Positions 7,782 to 15,207 of a stretch of DNA of 57,098 nucleotides are shown here, in pieces (within the stretch, counting starts at the first letter, position 1; each line of letters opens with the position of its first letter). The notes beneath the pieces were generated by a model. The model was not told where the DNA came from and did not search any database. It saw only the letters and a list, made by a program, of their open reading frames with translations. A program made the position numbers and the translations under genes. This stretch comes from Flavobacteriaceae bacterium (GTDB taxonomy: Bacteria > Bacteroidota > Bacteroidia > Flavobacteriales > Flavobacteriaceae): NCBI GenBank assembly GCA_024743095.1, contig JANSXF010000027.1, positions 1 to 57,098 on the forward strand, written 5' to 3'.

Positions 7782-9050
7782 ATGACGTTCGAGAATACCC
7801 TTGAATTTGCCAAAAATCTAGATGCTTCAGACAAACTATCGTCCTATAGAAATGAATTTCACTATCCGCAGGTCAATGGAAAGGACGTAATTTATTTTAC
7901 AGGAAACTCTCTAGGCCTTCAACCCAAACGGACCCAGAAATTTGTGGATGAAGTAATGAAGGATTGGCGGGAACTGGCCGTAGAAGGACATTTTTATGCG
8001 GACAAACCTTGGTGGGATTACCACGAAAGACTTGCCAAAGGTCTAGGAAAAGTTGTGGGGGCCATGCCGCGGGAGATTTCGGTGATGAACACCCTTACCG
8101 TCAATCTTCATTTGTTGATGGTGTCCTTTTACCGGCCTACCGAAAACCGTTTCAAGATCATTTGTGAGGAAAAAGCATTTCCATCCGATCAATATATGCT
8201 CCAAAGTCAGGTGCGTTACCATGGATTGAACCCTGAAGATGTGATTGTTGAAGTAAAAAAGAGAGATGGGGAACATGCATGGCGCACGGAGGATATCATC
8301 CAGAAAATAAATGAAATAGGGGATGGGCTGGCCTTGGTGCTGATGGGCGGCGTAAATTACTACAATGGCCAAGTATTGGACATGGAATCCATTACCAAGG
8401 CAGGAAAGGATGTGGGTGCCTTTGTAGGTTGGGATTTGGCCCACGGCGTTGGAAATATCAAACTGAACCTTCACGGCTGGGGTGCCGATTTTGCCGCTTG
8501 GTGCAGTTACAAATACATGAACAGTGGCCCAGGGAACGCATCGGGAATCTTTGTTCACGAAAAACATTTGGGCAAAAAGGACATTCCCCGCTTTGAAGGC
8601 TGGTGGGGAACCAAAAAGGAGACCCGGTTTTTAATGAAACCGGAATTCGACCCCAACGATAATGCCGATGCCTGGCAATTGAGCAACCCGCCCATTTTGT
8701 CCATTGCGCCCTATTTGGCCTCTTTGGAAATATTTGATGAGGTGGGCATGGATGCCCTGATTGAAAAGCAAAGGACCATTGTGGCCTATCTGGAGTTTGT
8801 ACTGCATGAAATTGATAAGGAAGTGGACAGTTCCTTCGAGATCATTACCCCAGAGGCAAGGGGATGTCAACTTTCCGTCTTTTTGCACGGAGAGGGCAGG
8901 GCCATCTTTGATTATTTAATGAAAAAGGGCGTGATCACCGATTGGCGGGAGCCCAACGTTATCCGATTGGCACCTGCTCCCCTGTACTGTTCCTATGAAG
9001 ATATGTACCGTTTTGGACAGATTTTGAGAGAAGGTATCCTACGAAAATGA
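7782..9050 (+). CDS. kynU: Kynureninase
   Basis: 422 residues, the normal length. It is a PLP-dependent fold-type I enzyme that cleaves kynurenine to anthranilate or 3-hydroxykynurenine to 3-hydroxyanthranilate, releasing alanine. Diagnostic segments are YFTGNSLGLQP near residue 38, WWDYHERL, GWDLAHGVGN and the PLP-lysine region CSYKYMNSGPG, where the Schiff-base lysine is K244. Its partner kynurenine 3-monooxygenase is at 15208 in this window, so the 3-hydroxykynurenine route (quinolinate and NAD synthesis, or tryptophan breakdown) is supported. The 3' end overlaps the convergent AraC gene by 12 bases. Confidence 0.96.
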   Translation: MTFENTLEFAKNLDASDKLSSYRNEFHYPQVNGKDVIYFTGNSLGLQPKRTQKFVDEVMKDWRELAVEGHFYADKPWWDYHERLAKGLGKVVGAMPREISVMNTLTVNLHLLMVSFYRPTENRFKIICEEKAFPSDQYMLQSQVRYHGLNPEDVIVEVKKRDGEHAWRTEDIIQKINEIGDGLALVLMGGVNYYNGQVLDMESITKAGKDVGAFVGWDLAHGVGNIKLNLHGWGADFAAWCSYKYMNSGPGNASGIFVHEKHLGKKDIPRFEGWWGTKKETRFLMKPEFDPNDNADAWQLSNPPILSIAPYLASLEIFDEVGMDALIEKQRTIVAYLEFVLHEIDKEVDSSFEIITPEARGCQLSVFLHGEGRAIFDYLMKKGVITDWREPNVIRLAPAPLYCSYEDMYRFGQILREGILRK

Positions 9051-9905
9051 ATCTGCATATCTATTTTTTAGGTAGTTGGACGGAGTGTGTCCTTGGTACT
9101 TTTTGAATTGTCGGGAAAAATAGGAAGGATTATTGAATCCGGAGCGATACATTACCTCGGTTATAAAGGTATTGTTTTCATTAAAAAACTCTAGGGCCTT
9201 GTTGATTCTGAACTCGTTTACAAAATCAATGAAAGTACGTTGGGTCATTTTTTTAAAAAACCTGCAGAATGAGTTTGGAGTGAGGCCCAATTGACTGGAA
9301 ATCTCTGTTACAGAAATATCCTTGGCATAATGGGCATTCACATACATAAAGACTTCTTCCAGTCTTTTGATCTCATTTTTCTTAAAATTAGCGGTCGAGA
9401 GTGTATCAAAAAGGGTTTTGTGTATACTTTCTTTGGACAGAAGGTCTAGTATGTAGAGGAGATTGATCAGCTTGCCCTGATGGTCCAAATGGCAAAACTT
9501 TTTAAAATCGGGCCATAGCTTTTTCTGTACATCAGAATCAAAAATCAATACTTGCTTTGACTTTTGGATTAGTTCCTTGATTTTTAATAGTTCAGGGAAT
9601 ACCTTTAATTTTTCTTCCAGGAACTCCTTTTTGAACTGGACCACAATCTCTTGGTTGTCCGCGTTGTCCCGATTGCCAAAATCGGCATGGGGGATGTTGC
9701 CGCCCAAAAAAACAAGGGTCCCATTATTGTAAACTCTCTTTTTGGAACCTATGTTTAGTACTCCGGAACCATTTTTTATATAGACCAGTTCAAATTCGGG
9801 ATGAATGTGCCAACCAGCAGACTCGCAATGGTTATTGTTTGAGTAGGTTTCTACTTTTAACGATGCGTTTGCTGCTACATTGATAGATTCTAACATAGGT
9901 TCCAT
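9039..9905 (-). CDS. AraC family transcriptional regulator
   Basis: 288 residues. The N-terminal half is a cupin-like sensor (HIHPEFELVYIKNGSG, then GGNIPHADFG), and the last ~100 residues carry the two helix-turn-helix units of AraC/XylS proteins (ISVTEISSQLGLTPNSFCRF, then ITEVMYRSGFNNPSYFSRQF, then HTPSNY). It probably senses a small metabolite. It is divergent from the MFS transporter at 10026, with 120 bases between the starts, which is the usual arrangement for a regulator and its target. The ligand is unknown. Confidence 0.92.
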   Translation of the reverse strand: MEPMLESINVAANASLKVETYSNNNHCESAGWHIHPEFELVYIKNGSGVLNIGSKKRVYNNGTLVFLGGNIPHADFGNRDNADNQEIVVQFKKEFLEEKLKVFPELLKIKELIQKSKQVLIFDSDVQKKLWPDFKKFCHLDHQGKLINLLYILDLLSKESIHKTLFDTLSTANFKKNEIKRLEEVFMYVNAHYAKDISVTEISSQLGLTPNSFCRFFKKMTQRTFIDFVNEFRINKALEFFNENNTFITEVMYRSGFNNPSYFSRQFKKYQGHTPSNYLKNRYADSFS

Positions 9906-9960
9906 AAAGTAAAACTATCAAATAATTGGACATAGTACTGAATGAAAGAATGAATCGTCT

Positions 9961-9968
9961 TATTTTTG
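9961..9968 (+). promoter_or_regulatory. -7 box TATTTTTG upstream of the MFS gene
   Basis: TATTTTTG lies 57 bases before the transporter ATG, inside the shared divergent region with the AraC gene, leaving room for an operator between promoter and gene. Confidence 0.4.
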
Positions 9969-10025
9969 GAATAAAGCATGCTAGTCAATTTACTCGGGTA
10001 GTGTTTAATTTGTATGTAATTTATT

Positions 10026-11174
10026 ATGAAATCACTACTACTTATATTTTCCAAACGACGGTATTTTGGAACGGCATGGGTCTTTACCAGTATCAATATC
10101 TGGTTTGGCACATGGGCCATTTATATACCCACAGTAAAGGAAAAACTGGATGTAAATAAGGCAGATTTGGGGATAGCCCTGTTCTGTTTGTCTTTGGGAG
10201 TTTTCACCATTTTTCCAGTAGCCTCCAAGATTATCAATAAGCTAGGGGTGGGCAGGGCTTCCTGGTATGGAGTGGTGTTTGCCTCGGTAACGGCCATGTT
10301 GCCCCTACTAGCACCCAATTATTATTTATTGATGGCGGCCCTTTACCTTTTTGGGGCCAGCAACGGTTTTATAGATATTGCCATAAATACTTTGGTCACA
10401 GAGATTGAAAAGGAGGACAAACAAAACTTTATGTCCGCGGCCCATGGCTTTTTTAGTCTGGGAGGTATTTTGGTAGGTCTCGGAAGTTTCCTGATTCCCG
10501 TAATAGGAAATCCCGTATTGCATATGGGCATTACCGTGGTTTTGGTTTTTGTCATCAATTTTTTTCTGAAGAAACATTACATCCACGTAGTTGCCGCTCC
10601 CGTAGAAAAGGAACCTTTTAGTTTGAAATTGTTCAAGCCGTTGTTGTTATTGGGTATTATCGGGTTTGTGTCCTTTGGTAGTGAAGGTGCCATTATCGAT
10701 TGGAGCGCACTTTATCTCAAAGAAATGACCATGGCTCCAGAACTGCTCATCGGGGCCGGATTTTTGGCATTTTCCACCACCATGACCTTGGGTCGATTTT
10801 TGGGTGATGGGATCAGTGCAAAAATTGGCCCCATACGGATAGTAGGGCTGGGTGCACTTATTGCCGCAGTAGGTTTTGTGTTGGTTTTAACGCAAAACAC
10901 CACATGGTCCATCATTGGCTTTGCCCTCAACGGTCTAGGTTTTTCCGTCATTGTGCCTGAATTGTTCCGTATTGGGGGGAATGTTAAAGGAGTTGATTCT
11001 TCCCAAGGCGTCGCTTTTATAGCTGGGTTTGGATATATCGGATTTTTGTTGGGACCGGTTATTCTAGGGTTTATTGCGGAAAGTGCTTCGTTGAACTATA
11101 GTTTTATTCTGTTGCTGTGTATGGCCCTATTGGTTTTTGGGATTACTTTTTTCCTGCGAAGGAGGGGGAAGTAA
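10026..11174 (+). CDS. MFS transporter
   Basis: 382 residues with about twelve hydrophobic helices and a central cytoplasmic loop near residues 180-205. The order of helices, and segments such as GVFTIFPVASKIINKLGVGRA and TTMTLGRFLGDGISAKIG (the two MFS motif-A-like loops), place it in the major facilitator superfamily, closest in general appearance to fucose-permease-like or YbjJ-like sugar or drug carriers. The substrate cannot be assigned. It is divergently paired with an AraC regulator, which probably controls it. Confidence 0.88.
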   Translation: MKSLLLIFSKRRYFGTAWVFTSINIWFGTWAIYIPTVKEKLDVNKADLGIALFCLSLGVFTIFPVASKIINKLGVGRASWYGVVFASVTAMLPLLAPNYYLLMAALYLFGASNGFIDIAINTLVTEIEKEDKQNFMSAAHGFFSLGGILVGLGSFLIPVIGNPVLHMGITVVLVFVINFFLKKHYIHVVAAPVEKEPFSLKLFKPLLLLGIIGFVSFGSEGAIIDWSALYLKEMTMAPELLIGAGFLAFSTTMTLGRFLGDGISAKIGPIRIVGLGALIAAVGFVLVLTQNTTWSIIGFALNGLGFSVIVPELFRIGGNVKGVDSSQGVAFIAGFGYIGFLLGPVILGFIAESASLNYSFILLLCMALLVFGITFFLRRRGK

Positions 11175-11241
11175 GGTGTTTTTGATTAATAGAAATGGTC
11201 CGGCTATAGGCGTTGTTGTCAACTGTATTAGTTGATTTGCC

Positions 11242-11709
11242 CTACATAAATGTGTTTTCGCTTAAAATTACAAAGACACCGATTAAATTTCTTAACGAGT
11301 GTACCGCAGAGGTTATCCAAAAACTTGATTCTTTTCTTTTTTGAAAAATGAGGTAAGTTTCAGCCAATAGGAATCCCATCGGAAGTGTAATAATACTATA
11401 CCAAATACTATATCCGGAATGCCCCAATGAAAATATAATGGCCGAAGTAAAGAGAGCAATAACCCTAAATTTTTTACCTAGAACTTTTTGAATCAATTTT
11501 ATGGGCAATGATTGACCAACAAAAGTTTCTATACTTGGAGCAAGTATTACAGCTACAAAAAATAATCCCCATATTGAGTATTTAGAGATGTCAATCCCTC
11601 CTATTTCATCTTCTGGGATATCAAAATGAATTAGGAAATAGAATATTGGGATCAACAATAAAAAGTTTAGAATAAGTGTAGTAAAAATAAAACGTATAGG
11701 TTTCATCAT
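11242..11709 (-). CDS. CPBP-type (Abi) membrane protein with changed motif 1
   Basis: 155 residues from the ATG at 11709; a GTG at 11754 would add 15 residues, and the frame is open further back to 11862. The protein is mostly membrane helices. CPBP prenyl-endopeptidase motifs are visible: APSIETFVGQ in place of the usual EExxxR, FSLGH for FxxxH, and HSLRN for HxxxN/B. The first motif lacks the second Glu and the Arg, as in some flavobacterial members, so peptidase activity is uncertain. The role is unknown. It lies downstream of the lipoprotein gene on the same strand and convergent with the MFS gene. Confidence 0.7.
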   Translation of the reverse strand: MMKPIRFIFTTLILNFLLLIPIFYFLIHFDIPEDEIGGIDISKYSIWGLFFVAVILAPSIETFVGQSLPIKLIQKVLGKKFRVIALFTSAIIFSLGHSGYSIWYSIITLPMGFLLAETYLIFQKRKESSFWITSAVHSLRNLIGVFVILSENTFM

Positions 11710-11862
11710 ACTCCATTTTAAATACAACTTTGCCAATAGATCCACTAATATCACTTTAGCTTGTTGCCAACTAGTTTGTAAGAAGGTAAACCATTGCGCT
11801 TTTTTACATTGGGGAAATTTTGAAATCTCATTTCTTGGCCTTATTGCCTCAAAATATGGTTT
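11710..11862 (-). other. Intergenic stretch with an open frame linking two genes
   Basis: Read on the minus strand, the frame of the CPBP-like gene has no stop between the TAA of the upstream lipoprotein gene (11865-11863) and the first candidate start. The frame has no ATG before 11709. The conceptual peptide contains PRNEISKFPQCKKAQWFT, which is not membrane-like. It may be a degraded or dispersed repeat sequence rather than coding DNA. Confidence 0.4.
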
Positions 11863-12552
11863 TTAATCCTTACTAACGGAAAGCCCGGTAAAATAAAGGC
11901 TCATTCCACCTTCGGGGCGGTTGTGTTGTTTGGCCAGTTGTAGACCTTCAACATCCACATAATCTTCCCAAGTGGAGACCAAGTTGGGTTCTTCTTGATT
12001 GGACTTACGGTAGGCCCACTCCCGAACAATGTAGTCATCCTTAAAATAAAAGTCGTATGCATCACCAGGGGTATACCCACCTTCATTGGCATAAACTATG
12101 GTCAATTTCTGCATGGGCTCCTCACTAATGGGGGCGGTGGCCTCGGCAGTGTGGTCGTACGTATAGTTCTTGGAGTCCCACATCAAATTAAACGGGGCCA
12201 TCAACCAGTATCTATCATTTATAAAACCACTATTGGTCTTAAGGGCGATACTGTCCATATCCGCCCGATCATAAGTCAGTGTGTCGGCTCCAGAAATAGC
12301 CGTTACGATGTTCGTTTTTGGTCTCCAATCCCATTTGCGTTCAAAATGCATGGAGTCCCTGTCCACGTTGAACGTAAAGGTGATTTTCTTTACAGCCGCC
12401 CAGTTGTCGAAACCATGGGCCTGGGCAATGAGTTCGGGAACAGTTTTTTCCGGTTTGGTGGTCCCAGCGGTTTCTTCGGTCTTTTTGGGTTCTGTTTTGC
12501 AGGCGGCAAAAAATATAATGGCGAACAGTGCAACGAGGTAATTGATCTTCAT
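11863..12552 (-). CDS. Lipoprotein of unknown function
   Basis: 229 residues with a lipoprotein signal: hydrophobic residues 4-15 followed by FFAAC, so Cys18 is the lipidated residue. A Thr/Lys/Glu-rich linker follows, then a mainly beta domain (residues ~40-225) with many Trp and Tyr (FERKWDWRPK, WLMAPFNLMWDS). This resembles uncharacterised flavobacterial outer-membrane lipoproteins with a LolA-like or DUF6503-like fold, but I cannot name the family with confidence. A TATATTTG box precedes it. It is divergent from the ECF sigma gene at 12639. Confidence 0.7.
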   Translation of the reverse strand: MKINYLVALFAIIFFAACKTEPKKTEETAGTTKPEKTVPELIAQAHGFDNWAAVKKITFTFNVDRDSMHFERKWDWRPKTNIVTAISGADTLTYDRADMDSIALKTNSGFINDRYWLMAPFNLMWDSKNYTYDHTAEATAPISEEPMQKLTIVYANEGGYTPGDAYDFYFKDDYIVREWAYRKSNQEEPNLVSTWEDYVDVEGLQLAKQHNRPEGGMSLYFTGLSVSKD

Positions 12553-12566
12553 GTCTGATTTTTAAC

Positions 12567-12574
12567 CAAATATA
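12567..12574 (-). promoter_or_regulatory. -7 box TATATTTG for the lipoprotein gene
   Basis: On the minus strand TATATTTG ends 14 bases before the ATG at 12552, predicting a short leader of about ten bases. Confidence 0.45.
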
Positions 12575-12622
12575 GCATGAAAATCCGTTATTTTGCGCCC
12601 CATTTTAAAAAGCCCGATCAAA

Positions 12623-12630
12623 TAAATTTG
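12623..12630 (+). promoter_or_regulatory. -7 box TAAATTTG for the ECF sigma gene
   Basis: TAAATTTG ends eight bases before the GTG start at 12639, so the leader would be only a few bases. It also supports GTG as the true start. Confidence 0.45.
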
Positions 12631-12638
12631 TTTCTAGA

Positions 12639-13268
12639 GTGACTTTTTTTAAAAACCTGTTTCTAATACTTGTAAGTAACCCCGACAAAACGTTTTTGGA
12701 AAAGGAAGACTTACACGCACATCTTTCTGATGAGGAATTGGTGAAACAGATTGTTGCGGACAACGACCCCATGTTGTTCGGGAAGTTGTATGACCGCTAT
12801 GTGAAAATGGTCTACAATAAATGTTACGGATTCGCAAAATCTGCGGACGAGGCGGAGGATTTGACACAGGACGTGTTCCTCCAGCTTTTTATCAAACTTC
12901 GGACCTTTAAGGGCAAATCGAAGTTTTCTACATGGCTGTATTCTTTTACCTATAATTTTTGTGTGAACTATGTAAACCGGAACAAGCAACTCAAAATACG
13001 AGACAAATCCGTACAGGTTGAAAACACCGAACATAAACTTACCGAAGAGGTCCCCGATGAGAGCTTGTTTGAAATGAAAGCGGACAAGCTCAAAAAATGC
13101 TTGGATATCATATCAGCTGAAGAGAGATCTATCCTGTTGTTGAAATATCAGGATGGAGCCAGTATCAAGGAACTTGTGGACTTAATGGATATTGGGGAGA
13201 GCGCAGTGAAAATGCGGCTCAAAAGGGCCAAAGAACGACTATTGGAAATCTATAACACCCTCGAATAG
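12639..13268 (+). CDS. ECF-type RNA polymerase sigma factor (1)
   Basis: 209 residues. GTG at 12639 is the only upstream start that keeps region 2 whole; no ATG occurs in frame until residue 45. Region 2 is at residues ~45-115 (LYDRYVKMVYNKCYGFAKSA, DLTQDVFLQLFIKLRTF, STWLYSFTYNFCVNYVNR), and region 4 with its helix-turn-helix near residues 150-205 (SIKELVDLMDIGESAVKMRL). It directs RNA polymerase to an unknown regulon. The next gene, a 62-aa protein, starts on the base after its stop codon, so the two are certainly one unit. No classical anti-sigma factor is adjacent. Confidence 0.9.
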   Translation: MTFFKNLFLILVSNPDKTFLEKEDLHAHLSDEELVKQIVADNDPMLFGKLYDRYVKMVYNKCYGFAKSADEAEDLTQDVFLQLFIKLRTFKGKSKFSTWLYSFTYNFCVNYVNRNKQLKIRDKSVQVENTEHKLTEEVPDESLFEMKADKLKKCLDIISAEERSILLLKYQDGASIKELVDLMDIGESAVKMRLKRAKERLLEIYNTLE

Positions 13269-13457
13269 ATGGCAAAGAAACACAAAAACCCATTTAAAGA
13301 GCTGGAGGCTTCCCTCTACGAGGCCCCGCCCGAAATGAAACAAAAAGTGATGAACGACATTGCCGCGGCAAAGTTGATCATGGACATGGCTTCTTTGTTC
13401 TCGGTGAATTTGGGAAGTGCCTTGCGTAAGCTGTTCAGAACCATGGGGAACAATTAA
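13269..13457 (+). CDS. Small protein coupled to ECF sigma factor (1)
   Basis: 62 residues, beginning immediately after the sigma factor stop (TAG then ATG). It is Lys/Glu-rich at the N-terminus with a likely helix at residues 19-55 (MKQKVMNDIAAAKLIMDMAS) and no signal peptide. I do not recognise a named family. The zero-base spacing makes co-translation with the sigma factor nearly certain, so a small cytosolic regulator of that sigma factor is a reasonable but unproven idea. Confidence 0.75.
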   Translation: MAKKHKNPFKELEASLYEAPPEMKQKVMNDIAAAKLIMDMASLFSVNLGSALRKLFRTMGNN

Positions 13458-13490
13458 TCAACTAACGAACACTATAAATAAACAACAACT

Positions 13491-14318
13491 ATGGAGACTA
13501 TTAATGAATGGAAAAATGTGACCCTTGAGTCCCTATCTGGCATGAGCAAAGAAATCGCATTGGCCTTTCCCAAGATTTTGGGGGCCATCGTGATTTTGAT
13601 ATTAGGTTGGATTGTCATTAAAATTATCCTCTTCGTCCTGAAGAAAATCCTGAAGCTGGCCAAAGTGGATATGCTCAACGACAAAATCAATGGCATGGAT
13701 GTAGCGGGCAAAGGAGACCTGAACGTGGACATCATTAAAATTATATTGGGCTTTGTCCGATGGTTTTTGATCTTGGTCTTTTTGATCGTGGCCGCTGATA
13801 TATTGGATTGGAAGATCATATCCCAGGAAATAGGCAATCTTTTACATTATTTGCCTCGGTTCTTTAGTGCATTGGCCCTTTTGATGCTAGGCTTTTACAT
13901 TGGAAACTTTGTAAAGAAAACCATCAAAAGATTGTTCGATTCGCTCGAATTTGGCGGATCCAATATCGTGAGCACCTTAATTTTTTATGTGATCGTCATT
14001 TTTATGTCCATCACCGCTTTGAACCAGGCAGGTGTGGACACTACCATCATCACCAATAATATTACTTTGATATTCGGTTCCTTTCTTTTGGCTTTTGCCT
14101 TGGGCGTTGGTCTGGGGTCGCGCGAAATCGTGGCCGATATTCTAAGGGCTTTTTATACCCGGAAAACCTATGTGGTGGGCGATAGGATCGTAATAGGCGA
14201 TCATGAGGGAATCATTAAATCCATAGAGAACAATAGTTTGACATTGGAGACAAGGACCGGTAAGTATGTGATACCTATCAAAGATGTAGTGTCGCAAAAA
14301 GTCGAGATAAAATCTTAA
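13491..14318 (+). CDS. Small-conductance mechanosensitive channel (MscS family)
   Basis: 275 residues, close to the short MscS size. Membrane helices lie at about residues 22-46, 80-103, 113-135 and 155-200, with the pore-lining TM3 and following loop (ALGVGLGSREIVADILRAFY). Residues ~225-275 form the cytoplasmic beta domain (YVVGDRIVIG, HEGIIKSIENNSLTLET). These channels release solutes during hypo-osmotic shock. It begins 33 bases after the 62-aa gene in the same direction, so it may be read through from the sigma operon. Confidence 0.92.
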   Translation: METINEWKNVTLESLSGMSKEIALAFPKILGAIVILILGWIVIKIILFVLKKILKLAKVDMLNDKINGMDVAGKGDLNVDIIKIILGFVRWFLILVFLIVAADILDWKIISQEIGNLLHYLPRFFSALALLMLGFYIGNFVKKTIKRLFDSLEFGGSNIVSTLIFYVIVIFMSITALNQAGVDTTIITNNITLIFGSFLLAFALGVGLGSREIVADILRAFYTRKTYVVGDRIVIGDHEGIIKSIENNSLTLETRTGKYVIPIKDVVSQKVEIKS

Positions 14319-14353
14319 TCCGGGCAAGGGTACAAACTTCCTTGGAATTTGAT

Positions 14354-14361
14354 TATTTTTG
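14354..14361 (+). promoter_or_regulatory. -7 box TATTTTTG for the ClpP gene
   Basis: TATTTTTG ends 21 bases before the ATG at 14383; no clear -33 element at the normal distance. Confidence 0.45.
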
Positions 14362-14382
14362 AAGTCTTACAACACGTAAAAA

Positions 14383-14928
14383 ATGAGTTCAAAAAAAGGA
14401 AAAGTTCAGGAATTGATCCAAGAAAAACTGTTAGAGGACCGCAAAGTGTTTTTGTGGGGCCAAGTAGATGATGATTCTGCAAAGCACGTAATCGACCGGT
14501 TGCTATACTTGGATATGTTGAACAATAAAGAGATTCAATTGATTATCAATAGTCCAGGTGGGTACGTTACCTCTGGCTTTGCCATTTACGATACCATTAA
14601 ACAGATAAAAAGTCCTGTGAGCACGGTATGCTCCGGTTTGGCGGCCTCAATGGGCTCCATACTTTTATCGGTAGGCGAAAAGGGCAGAAGGTTTATCCAG
14701 CCGCACGCCCGTGTTATGATCCATCAGCCCAGTGGTGGGGCAAGGGGACAGGCTTCCAATATTGAAATCCAAGCGAGGGAAATCATCAAGACCAAGGAAT
14801 TGGGTGCTAAAATCCTATCGGAGAACTGCGGACAGGATTACGATAAGGTCATGAAGGATTTTGATCGTGATTATTGGATGAGTGCCGAAGAATCTGTGGA
14901 ATACGGTATTGTGGATGAAATCCTGTAA
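14383..14928 (+). CDS. clpP: ClpP-family ATP-dependent protease proteolytic subunit
   Basis: 181 residues, somewhat shorter than the ~195-220 of most ClpP proteins and with no obvious propeptide. The serine-protease triad is intact: Ser89 in GLAASMGS, His114 in MIHQPSGG and Asp159 in KDFDRDYWMSA. The oligomerisation and substrate-gate segments (INSPGGYVTSGFAIYDTI) are present. ClpP forms two stacked heptamers that degrade substrates delivered by ClpX or ClpA. No clpX is adjacent, so this may be a second ClpP paralogue; that is inference. A strong terminator follows. Confidence 0.9.
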   Translation: MSSKKGKVQELIQEKLLEDRKVFLWGQVDDDSAKHVIDRLLYLDMLNNKEIQLIINSPGGYVTSGFAIYDTIKQIKSPVSTVCSGLAASMGSILLSVGEKGRRFIQPHARVMIHQPSGGARGQASNIEIQAREIIKTKELGAKILSENCGQDYDKVMKDFDRDYWMSAEESVEYGIVDEIL

Positions 14929-14953
14929 CAACTAACAACATTTCTAAAAGGTG

Positions 14954-14990
14954 AAAAGTCCTTCGCAACGTATTGTGAAGGACTTTTTAT
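14954..14990 (+). terminator. Rho-independent terminator after clpP
   Basis: AAAAGTCCTTC (14954-14964) pairs perfectly with 14977-14987 around a 12-base loop that itself can pair four bases further. A T-rich tail follows. Confidence 0.9.
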
Positions 14991-15168
14991 ATATAGGCGC
15001 CGTAGCGGAATATTTTATATATATACGGCCAGATCGGCATTTGGGGATTACCTGGTTGTGTTAAAAATTATTAAAGATCAGATCTATCTCCTTACAGGTG
15101 GGAATAATGGTTTGGAATATCAGGGAATTTGGGAAGGGGAATGGTGAATTTAAAAATTTAAAATTCCG

Positions 15169-15176
15169 TATTTTTA
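15169..15176 (+). promoter_or_regulatory. Possible -7 box TATTTTTA for kmo
   Basis: TATTTTTA differs from TAnnTTTG in the last base only and lies 31 bases before the kmo ATG. The rest of the 279-base gap between clpP and kmo holds the clpP terminator and AT-rich sequence in which I see no gene. Confidence 0.3.
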
Positions 15177-15207
15177 CCGCTTAACTAGAATTGGCCCAAG
15201 GGCATTT

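Noticed and set aside
7782..9905. AraC gene as local regulator of kynU
   Set aside because: They are convergent and overlap at their tails; the divergent MFS gene is the more likely target.
14999..15029. GCCGTA/TACGGC inverted repeat after clpP
   Set aside because: Six-bp arms with a 19-base AT-rich loop are weak; the real terminator is just upstream.
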